The notes under the pieces: model-generated
Seen by the model: the letters and a program-made list of their open reading frames with translations, nothing else
Told to the model about the DNA's origin: nothing
The model's database searches: none
Position numbers and translations under genes: made by a program
Shown: positions 7,026-12,165 of the stretch, one piece after another
Layout: every line of letters starts with the position of its first letter
Numbering within the stretch: the stretch's first letter is position 1
From: an uncultured Collinsella sp.
GTDB lineage: Bacteria; Actinomycetota; Coriobacteriia; Coriobacteriales; Coriobacteriaceae
Direction of reading: 5' to 3'
Length of the DNA stretch: 13,153 nt
NCBI GenBank assembly: GCA_900551365.1
Contig: URVZ01000048.1
Coordinates: 1-13,153, forward strand

Positions 7026-7429
7026 TCAAGCTGTGCCCATTCGTGCGGATCGTAGACCTTTACGTGCTTGTTGGGCTTGCCGCTCCAGTACTCCTCGTCC
7101 ATAAAGGGCAGATATGCCTGAACGCCGGGGCAGATAAAGGGAATCCGCTGCTGTTGCAGTCGCTCGCGCTGGCGCTGCTCCAGGTGCGCCTCGGATATGA
7201 CGGTCGGCATGCCGGACAGCTCGACGAGGCTTGCCTGGATTCGCTTAAGGTCGGGGAGTCCCGCGTGCCATGACACCCGCATGATCAAAAAGGATGCACG
7301 GCGGTATTTTGCCTGCATCACCGTGATGGCGGGGCGCAGTGTGGGATGGATTTTGTCCCGTTCGGGCCAAAGGTCGGCAGTGATCTCGAGGCCCAGGGTC
7401 TCCCATAGGTAATCAAGCTCTTCGTCCAT
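7019..7429 (-). CDS. Conserved-looking hypothetical protein, 136 aa
   Basis: I do not firmly recognise this protein. It is soluble, with no signal peptide or membrane segment. It begins MDEELDYLWE and has a charged helical stretch (EQRQRERLQQQ) running into IPFICPGVQAYLPFMDEEYW at roughly residues 96-115. The phrase IPFI-PG-Q-YLPF resembles a segment I associate with the N-terminal part of some MarR-type winged-helix regulators, but no DNA-binding domain follows here, so that link is weak. GAGG lies four bases before the ATG on the minus strand. It converges on the Spx/ArsC-like gene, with the palindrome array between them, and no clear promoter was found. Reading continuity and the ribosome site make it a credible gene. 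Confidence 0.7.
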   Translation of the reverse strand: MDEELDYLWETLGLEITADLWPERDKIHPTLRPAITVMQAKYRRASFLIMRVSWHAGLPDLKRIQASLVELSGMPTVISEAHLEQRQRERLQQQRIPFICPGVQAYLPFMDEEYWSGKPNKHVKVYDPHEWAQLED

Positions 7430-7632
7430 GGCGCCTCGATATCTACGCGATCATTGATGCTTCGATTGTGTTGCCTGGTGCTATCGTTTTCGCGGTAGAA
7501 TCTGCCAACGGTTGACGGCTACCGCTCGCGGCGTTTTGCCCCTCGTGTACAGCGGTCGGCTTCACAGGTCCTTCACGGGTTGGACTAAATTAGGCCAATT
7601 TGACTGAATTTCAAAAAAGTCAAAATTGGGGC
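7430..7632. other. Gene-free stretch between the minus-strand gene and the tRNA promoter, with one long hairpin
   Basis: About 200 bases without a supported gene. The clearest element is an inverted repeat: CCAATTTGACT (7595-7605) faces AGTCAAAATTGG (7618-7629), perfect apart from one extra T. It ends four bases before the tRNA -35 box. No T run follows on either strand, so it is a poor terminator and may be an operator or a structural element. The promoter of the divergent minus-strand gene must also lie here but I cannot place it. Confidence 0.55.
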
Positions 7633-7661
7633 TTGCGTCACGGCGAGACTTCCCGTATATT
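7633..7661 (+). promoter_or_regulatory. Promoter of the tRNA-Gln/tRNA-Glu operon
   Basis: A -35 box TTGCGT (7633-7638) and a -10 box TATATT (7656-7661) are separated by exactly 17 bases, close to the vegetative sigma consensus. Transcription would start near 7668, about 38 bases before tRNA-Gln. Confidence 0.75.
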
Positions 7662-7705
7662 TCTTTCTTGCGCAAAGGCACAGCCGAGCGCAGCGATGCA
7701 GTCAT

Positions 7706-7779
7706 TGGGATGTCGTCTAATGGCAGGACAGCGGATTCTGGTTCCGTCAATGGGGGTTCGACTCCCTCCATCCCAGCCA
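7706..7779 (+). tRNA. tRNA-Gln (CTG anticodon)
   Basis: The cloverleaf folds completely. Acceptor TGGGATG pairs with CATCCCA, the D stem is GTC/GAC, and the anticodon stem is GCGGA/TCCGT. The loop TTCTGGT gives anticodon CTG at 7738-7740. The T arm is GGGGG-TTCGACT-CCCTC with one wobble. Discriminator G7776 and a DNA-encoded CCA (7777-7779) follow. It reads CAG glutamine codons. It is 17 bases before tRNA-Glu and shares its promoter. Confidence 0.96.
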
Positions 7780-7796
7780 TTGCATTTGCTACATAT

Positions 7797-7873
7797 GGCC
7801 CGTTCGTCTAGCGGTTTAGGACGCCGCCCTCTCAAGGCGGAGATCACCAGTTCGAATCTGGTACGGGCTACCA
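7797..7873 (+). tRNA. tRNA-Glu (CTC anticodon)
   Basis: Acceptor GGCCCGT pairs with ACGGGCT, with a terminal G-T pair. The D arm is GTCTAGCGGTTTAGGAC. Anticodon stem CCGCC/GGCGG encloses CTCTCAA, giving anticodon CTC at 7831-7833. The T arm is ACCAG-TTCGAAT-CTGGT. Discriminator A7870 and encoded CCA (7871-7873) follow. It reads GAG, an abundant glutamate codon in this window. Confidence 0.96.
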
Positions 7874-7882
7874 CACAGAATG

Positions 7883-7913
7883 CCGGCGAGTTTAAAAGCT
7901 CGCCGGTTTTTTC
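7883..7913 (+). terminator. Terminator of the tRNA operon
   Basis: CCGGCGAG (7883-7890) pairs perfectly with CTCGCCGG (7899-7906) around an 8-base loop, followed by a run of Ts. It lies 10 bases after the tRNA-Glu CCA. Confidence 0.93.
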
Positions 7914-8146
7914 TTGCCAAGAAGTGCCGTGACCCGCAGCGATCCGTCGTTGCGTCCCACAACGCCTTCAATGAACTAAACATCACGTGTTTGATTCCAC
8001 CCTATTTCGCTCGCGTGCCCAGTTCATAACATGTTTCATCAAGTTGTCGCTCGCGTTTTTTCTTCGTCTCGCATGCCCGTCCCCGGCAGCTGTTGCCTAA
8101 CTGTCCGCTTAAGGTCTAGGCATCGATTCGAGAGGGGACCAAACGC
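7914..8146 (+). promoter_or_regulatory. Leader region of the amino-acid ABC operon
   Basis: A gene-free stretch of about 230 bases that must hold the operon promoter. No convincing -35/-10 pair is visible. Symmetric elements are AAACA-N5-TGTTT (7978-7992), AACATGTT (8028-8035), the distant pair ATGAACT (7971-7977) and AGTTCAT (8021-8027), and TGCCTA/TAGGCA (8094-8099 and 8117-8122). TCGCTCGCGT occurs twice, 40 bases apart (8007-8016, 8047-8056). The paired AACA/TGTT sites may be operators for a repressor that senses nutrients; this is inference. Confidence 0.4.
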
Positions 8147-8878
8147 ATGGCAGACATGATCGAGATCAAGGACCTGAACAAGTACTTCGGCGACGTCCAC
8201 GTCCTCAAGGACATCAACCTTTCCGTCGCCGCCGGCGAGAAGCTCGTCGTCATCGGCCCCTCCGGGTCGGGCAAGTCGACGCTCATCCGCTGCATCGACT
8301 ACCTCGAGGAGCCCACGAGCGGCACCGTGACCATCGACGGCATCGAGGTGACGAAGAAGAACCACCTCGAGATGGCCCGCAAGTACTCCTCGATGGTCTT
8401 CCAGCAGTTCAACCTCTACCCGAACATAACGGTCCTCGGCAACCTCACCCTGGCTCCCATCAAGCTCCAGAAGAAGTCCAAGGAGGAGGCCACCCAGATC
8501 GCCATGGCGGCCCTGAAGCGCGTCGGCATGGCCCACAAGGCCGGCGAGTACCCCCAGAACCTCTCGGGCGGCCAGCAGCAGCGCGTCGCCATCGCCCGCG
8601 CCCTGTGCACCAAGCAGCCGATCATCCTCTTTGACGAGCCCACCTCCGCGCTCGACCCCGAGATGGTCCAGGAGGTTCTCGACGTCATGATCGAGCTCGC
8701 GCAGGAGAACATCACGATGATCTGCGTCACCCACGAGATGGGCTTCGCGCGCCAGGTCGCCGACCGCGTCGTCTTCATGGAGGACGGCCGCATCCTCGAG
8801 ACGGGCACCCCCGAGCACTTCTTCGAGAACCCCGAGAACCCGCGCTGCCGCGAGTTCCTCTCCAAGATCCTGCACTAA
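8147..8878 (+). CDS. Polar amino-acid ABC transporter ATP-binding protein
   Basis: The cytoplasmic ATPase that powers amino-acid uptake with the binding protein and two permeases encoded just downstream. The 243-residue length is standard for the GlnQ/HisP/PEB1c class. Walker A GPSGSGKST is at 37-45, signature LSGGQQQR at 139-146, Walker B IILFDEP at 159-165 and the switch histidine at 196. All catalytic elements are intact. The segment IRCIDYLEEPTSGTV after Walker A is typical of polar amino-acid transporters. AGGGGA at about 8133-8138 precedes the ATG by eight bases. Placing the ATPase first in the operon matches Asp/Glu-type systems. Codons end almost entirely in C or G. Confidence 0.95.
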   Translation: MADMIEIKDLNKYFGDVHVLKDINLSVAAGEKLVVIGPSGSGKSTLIRCIDYLEEPTSGTVTIDGIEVTKKNHLEMARKYSSMVFQQFNLYPNITVLGNLTLAPIKLQKKSKEEATQIAMAALKRVGMAHKAGEYPQNLSGGQQQRVAIARALCTKQPIILFDEPTSALDPEMVQEVLDVMIELAQENITMICVTHEMGFARQVADRVVFMEDGRILETGTPEHFFENPENPRCREFLSKILH

Positions 8879-8982
8879 CCGCCGCGCCGCGCGCTTCTTT
8901 GCAACGGCAAAACCCGGGCACCACCGCCGGTACCCGCCGGCGTCCGCATTCGCGTATCAATCCTCAAGGGAAGGGATTCATC
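8879..8982 (+). promoter_or_regulatory. Intercistronic region with hairpin and 15-bp motif, copy 1
   Basis: This 104-base gap before the binding-protein gene contains CGCGCTTCTTTGCAA at 8890-8904, repeated exactly at 9956-9970 before the first permease. A hairpin CGCCGG (8925-8930) and CCGGCG (8937-8942) follows. There is no T run, so it is not a standard terminator. It could be an RNA-processing or stability element that sets different levels for the operon's proteins, or an internal promoter. Function is inferred. Confidence 0.45.
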
Positions 8983-9825
8983 ATGGCCAACATGTCTCGC
9001 CGCTCGTTCCTCCAGCTCTTCGGCGCCTCCGCTGCGGCGGTCGCAGGCCTCGGCCTCGTCGGCTGCGGCGGCTCCTCGGACTCCGGCTCCGCCTCCAAGC
9101 TCGAAGCCGTCAAGAAGAACGGCAAGCTCAAAGCCGGCGTAAAGAAGGACGTCCCCGGCTACGGCTACCTAGACCCGGCCACCAACAAGTACGAGGGCCT
9201 CGAGATCGACCTGTGCTACCAGATCGCCGCGAAGATCTTCGACGTCTCCTATGACGACGCCAAGTCCAAGGAGCTCGTCGAGTTCACCGACGTCACGCCC
9301 AAGACCCGCGGCCCGCTCATCGACAACGACCAGCTCGACATCGTCTGCGCGACCTACACCATCACCGACGAGCGCAAGCAGTCCTGGGACTTCTCGACCC
9401 CGTACCGCACCGACTACATCGGCCTGCTTATCAAGAAGGGCACCATCTCCGACCTCGCCGGCCTCGACGGAAAGATCATCGGCGTCTCGCAGGGCTCCAC
9501 GACCAAGGACAACATCACCAAGATGCTGACCGAGCAGAACGTCTCGGCCACCCCGCAGTTCCAGGAGTTCCCCGACTACCCGTCCATCAAGAGCGCGCTC
9601 GACTCCGGCAACATCGACGTCTTCTCCGTCGACCGCTCCATCCTCGGCGGCTACATCGACGACTCCACCGAGCTGCTCTGCCCGGACGTCAAGTTCGGCA
9701 AGCAGGAGTACGGCGTCTCCACCAAGAAGGGCTCCGACCTCTCCAAGACCGTCGACGACGTCGTCAACGAGTGCCTGGGCAACGGCTGGCTCGACGAGGA
9801 GATCAAGACCTGGAACCTGCTCTAG
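8983..9825 (+). CDS. Amino-acid-binding lipoprotein, PEB1a-like (Asp/Glu type)
   Basis: A cell-surface lipoprotein that captures amino acids and delivers them to the permeases. The 280-residue protein starts with a twin-arginine signal (SRRSFLQLFG, residues 5-14), then a hydrophobic stretch and the lipobox LVGC with the lipidated C28. The mature part is a family 3 solute-binding domain. Segments KTRGPLIDN, ATYTITDERK, DFSTPY, EFPDYPSIKSALD and FSVDRSILGGYIDD closely resemble what I recall of Campylobacter PEB1a, which binds aspartate and glutamate, so that specificity is likely but not proven. AAGGGAAGGGA ends eight to ten bases before the ATG at 8983; an upstream reading from 8899 lacks a signal at its start. 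GC-rich hairpins flank the gene. Confidence 0.93.
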   Translation: MANMSRRSFLQLFGASAAAVAGLGLVGCGGSSDSGSASKLEAVKKNGKLKAGVKKDVPGYGYLDPATNKYEGLEIDLCYQIAAKIFDVSYDDAKSKELVEFTDVTPKTRGPLIDNDQLDIVCATYTITDERKQSWDFSTPYRTDYIGLLIKKGTISDLAGLDGKIIGVSQGSTTKDNITKMLTEQNVSATPQFQEFPDYPSIKSALDSGNIDVFSVDRSILGGYIDDSTELLCPDVKFGKQEYGVSTKKGSDLSKTVDDVVNECLGNGWLDEEIKTWNLL

Positions 9826-9988
9826 GCCGCGCTCGGGGCGTCTGCGCCCCGTACGTGCCTCTTGCCGCGGAGCGGGCCGGCGGGCGTGACGCCACGCCGT
9901 CCGCGCCGCGCAGACGATTCACACGCGGCGCCGCGCGCCCTCGCAGCCGCGGCGCCGCGCTTCTTTGCAAAGGATAAGGAGGGAACAC
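9826..9988 (+). promoter_or_regulatory. GC-rich intercistronic region with hairpins and 15-bp motif, copy 2
   Basis: Eight bases after the binding-protein stop, CGGGGCG (9834-9840) and CGCCCCG (9845-9851) form a hairpin with a TCTG loop and no T run. GCGGCGCCGCGC occurs twice (9925-9936 and 9949-9960), each with a self-complementary 10-base core. The second runs into the second copy of CGCGCTTCTTTGCAA (9956-9970), then the permease ribosome site. A hairpin at the 3' end of a binding-protein message commonly protects it and keeps it more abundant than the permease message. Applying that here is inference. Confidence 0.5.
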
Positions 9989-10744
9989 ATGCTGGACGGA
10001 CTCCTCGACCCCCTGCGATGGGAGAGGACCCTCTCGAACATGGGGCCCTTTTGGGAAGGCTGGGCCTTCACCCTTAAGGTCGTCCTCGCCGGACTCGCGC
10101 TGTCGCTCGCGCTCGGCACGCTGCTCGGCGTATTCTCCACGACGCGCTCCAAGGTCCTGAGGGCCATCAGCCGCGTCTACGTCGAGTTCTACCAGAACAC
10201 GCCGCTGCCCGTGCAGGTTTTCTTTATGTACACCGCGGGCCCCCAGGTCCTGCAGGCGATCACCGGCGCCGCGAGCCCGGTGCGCATCGCGCCCTTCGCG
10301 CTCGGCGTCCTCGGCGTGGGCCTCTACCACGCGGCCTACGTCAGCGAGGTCATCCGCACCGGCATCGAGTCCGTGCCCAAGGGGCAGATGGAGGCCGCGC
10401 TCTCACAGGGCTTCACGCGCGTCCAGGGCTACGTCTACGTCATCCTGCCCCAGACGTTCAAGGTCATCCTGCCCCCGCTGTGCAACCAGGCGTTGAACCT
10501 CGTCAAGAACACCTCGGTGCTCGCCCTTATCGCCGGCGGCGACCTCATGTACAACGCCGACAACTACGTGAGCACCTACGGCTACCTGCAGGGCTACATC
10601 ATGTGCTGCCTGCTGTACTTCATCATCTGCTTCCCGCTCGCGGTCCTCGTCCAGTATCTTGAGCGCCGCAGCAAGCGCCGCCCGCGCGCCAAGGACATCC
10701 CCGGCGCGGCAGACGTGGCCGCCGAGCCCGCGAAGGAGGCGTAG
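9989..10744 (+). CDS. Amino-acid ABC transporter permease (first subunit)
   Basis: One of two membrane subunits that form the translocation path for the adjacent ATPase and binding protein. The 251-residue protein has several membrane segments, beginning near GWAFTLKVVLAGLALSLALG (about 30-50). The EAA loop that docks on the ATPase begins at E135 (EAALSQG) and continues to VILPQTFKVILPP. The C-terminal tail is charged (RRSKRRPRAKD). The ATG at 9989 is supported by AAGGAGGG at 9976-9983. The hydrophilic N-terminus includes NMGPFWEGWAFTLK, typical of HisM/GltJ-type permeases. The second permease starts three bases after its stop. Confidence 0.93.
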   Translation: MLDGLLDPLRWERTLSNMGPFWEGWAFTLKVVLAGLALSLALGTLLGVFSTTRSKVLRAISRVYVEFYQNTPLPVQVFFMYTAGPQVLQAITGAASPVRIAPFALGVLGVGLYHAAYVSEVIRTGIESVPKGQMEAALSQGFTRVQGYVYVILPQTFKVILPPLCNQALNLVKNTSVLALIAGGDLMYNADNYVSTYGYLQGYIMCCLLYFIICFPLAVLVQYLERRSKRRPRAKDIPGAADVAAEPAKEA

Positions 10745-10747
10745 CCG

Positions 10748-11395
10748 ATGGAGATCTTCAACGCAACCAACCTCGGCTTCATCATGATGGGCTTCGGCAA
10801 GACCATCGAGATCTCGGCGCTCGCCATCGTGTTCTCGATCCTCGTCGGAACCGTGCTCGCCATGGCGAAGCAGTACTGCACGGGCAAGCTCAAATTCGTC
10901 AGCGTCATCGTGAGCGCCTACATCGAGCTCTTCCGCTGCACGCCGAACCTCCTGTGGATCCTCTTCATCTACTTCACGGTGAAGGGCAACGACGTCGTGA
11001 TCTCGGTCCTCGCCTTCACGATCTTCACCTCGGCCGTCATGGCCGAGATCATCCGCGGCGGCTTCAACTCGATCCCAAAGAGCCAGTTCGAGGCGCTGCA
11101 GTCCCAGGGCTTCGGTTTCTTCGCCGGCATGCGCCTGGTCATCCTGCCGCAGACCTTCCGCACCATCGTGCCCGCGCTCTTCTCGCAGTGCACGACCGTG
11201 ATCAAGGACTCGTCCTACCTCGCGGGCATCAACGTCGCCGAGTTCATGTACTGCACGAAGGTCATCATGGCCACGACGTCCAACCTGGGCCAGGTCCTTC
11301 TTTTGTACGGCTTCGTTTTCCTGCTGTACTTCGCGCTCAACTTCGGAATCTCGCTGCTTGTCCGAATCTACCAGCGCCGCATTGCCGCCGCGTAG
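10748..11395 (+). CDS. Amino-acid ABC transporter permease (second subunit)
   Basis: The second membrane subunit of the uptake system; it pairs with the previous gene product. The 215-residue length is typical. It starts FNATNLGFIMMGFGKTIEIS, and its first membrane segment is about 20-38. The ATPase-docking EAA loop is at 115-121 (EALQSQG) followed by MRLVILPQTFRTIVPA. The closing segment LLYGFVFLLYFALNFGISLLV is a membrane helix before a short basic tail. AAGGAGG at 10733-10739, inside the previous gene, is eight bases before the ATG. A terminator follows, ending the transporter operon. Confidence 0.93.
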   Translation: MEIFNATNLGFIMMGFGKTIEISALAIVFSILVGTVLAMAKQYCTGKLKFVSVIVSAYIELFRCTPNLLWILFIYFTVKGNDVVISVLAFTIFTSAVMAEIIRGGFNSIPKSQFEALQSQGFGFFAGMRLVILPQTFRTIVPALFSQCTTVIKDSSYLAGINVAEFMYCTKVIMATTSNLGQVLLLYGFVFLLYFALNFGISLLVRIYQRRIAAA

Positions 11396-11404
11396 TATTG
11401 TTTT

Positions 11405-11443
11405 GGCGGGCGAGGGGGCAAGCCCTTCGCCCGCCTTCGTTTA
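11405..11443 (+). terminator. Terminator of the amino-acid ABC operon
   Basis: GGCGGGCGA (11405-11413) pairs with TCGCCCGCC (11427-11435), and inner GGG/CCC pairs extend the stem. A T-rich tail (TTCGTTTAT) follows. The tail is interrupted, so some read-through into the next pair of genes is possible. Confidence 0.75.
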
Positions 11444-11475
11444 TCAGCCGTGCATCGGCCACAAGGAGGTCCGCT

Positions 11476-12162
11476 ATGTCCATCGACTTCGACGCCGTCT
11501 CCCCGGATGTGGAGGCGTACCCCGTCGTCATCACCATTGCCCGCGACTTCGGTGCCGAGGGCCATGAGATCGGCATGATGCTCTCGCTCGAGCTCGGCAT
11601 CCCGTTCTACGACAACGAGCTGCTGGTCCGCGCCTCCGAGCGCGCCGGCTCCAGCGTGAGCGACGCCGCCGCCTACGACGAGCAGGTCGCGGCCGAGCTC
11701 TTCGCCTTCCTGCCCGACCGCATGGACGCCCGCTCGAGCGCCGACAAGCTCTTTGCCCACGTGGTCGAGGTGGTCCACGAGCTCGGTTGCCAGAGCTGCA
11801 TCATCGAGGGGCGCCTGGCCGACTACATCCTTCGCGACAACCCGAACCGCATCGCGGTGCTCGTCACCGCGCCCTTAGACGCCCGCGTCGAGATCGTGCG
11901 CGCCAAGCGCGGCTGGGACGCAAAGAAGGCCAAGAAGCTCGTGAAGAAGATGCAGCGCGGCCGCGAGGCGTTCTACGAGCGCTACTCGAAGGGCAAGTGC
12001 GGCCTGCACGACAACAAGGACCTCGTCGTCAACCGCGCGCGCTTCGGGCGCCAAGGCTGCGTGGACATCATCGCCGCGGCGTACCGCACGAAGGTCGCCG
12101 CCGTCGAGGCCGCGGCCGCCGACGCCGGGTCCGGTTCCGCCGACCGGAAGATTGAGGGATAG
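11476..12162 (+). CDS. Cytidylate kinase-like family protein
   Basis: A 228-residue protein of the cytidylate-kinase-like family (Cytidylate_kin2 type), which is distinct from the housekeeping Cmk; its members have no settled function. The opening VVITIARDFGAEGHEIGMML corresponds to the family's phosphate loop, followed by LGIPFYDNELL. IIEGRLADYILRDN and VLVTAPLDARVEIV are also family features. The Lys-rich region KKAKKLVKKMQRGREAFYERY resembles the lid. The usual GSGGREIGK-like loop here reads GAEGHEIGM, lacking the Lys, so nucleotide binding may be altered. AAGGAGGT at 11463-11470 supports the ATG at 11476; an in-frame extension to 10954 would overlap the permease and is rejected. It ends three bases before the serine dehydratase gene, so they are probably co-transcribed. 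Confidence 0.85.
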   Translation: MSIDFDAVSPDVEAYPVVITIARDFGAEGHEIGMMLSLELGIPFYDNELLVRASERAGSSVSDAAAYDEQVAAELFAFLPDRMDARSSADKLFAHVVEVVHELGCQSCIIEGRLADYILRDNPNRIAVLVTAPLDARVEIVRAKRGWDAKKAKKLVKKMQRGREAFYERYSKGKCGLHDNKDLVVNRARFGRQGCVDIIAAAYRTKVAAVEAAAADAGSGSADRKIEG

Positions 12163-12165
12163 GCG

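Noticed and set aside
8094..8122. TTGCCT/TAGGCA as a promoter for the ABC operon
   Set aside because: The -10 match is poor, and the transcript would begin almost at the ribosome binding site. It is better regarded as a possible inverted-repeat operator.
8039..8875. Minus-strand open frame of 278 codons opposite the ABC ATPase gene
   Set aside because: A shadow caused by the strong C-ending codon bias of the real gene; the translation is rich in Leu, Asp, Gly and Val repeats with no domain.
7706..8878. Functional link between the Gln/Glu tRNAs and the Asp/Glu-type transporter
   Set aside because: A strong terminator separates them and nothing in the sequence ties their expression together; the proximity may be chance.
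10954..11475. In-frame upstream extension of the cytidylate-kinase-like gene
   Set aside because: It would overlap the second permease and the terminator, and its translation is Arg/His-rich. The ATG at 11476 has a perfect AAGGAGGT ribosome site.
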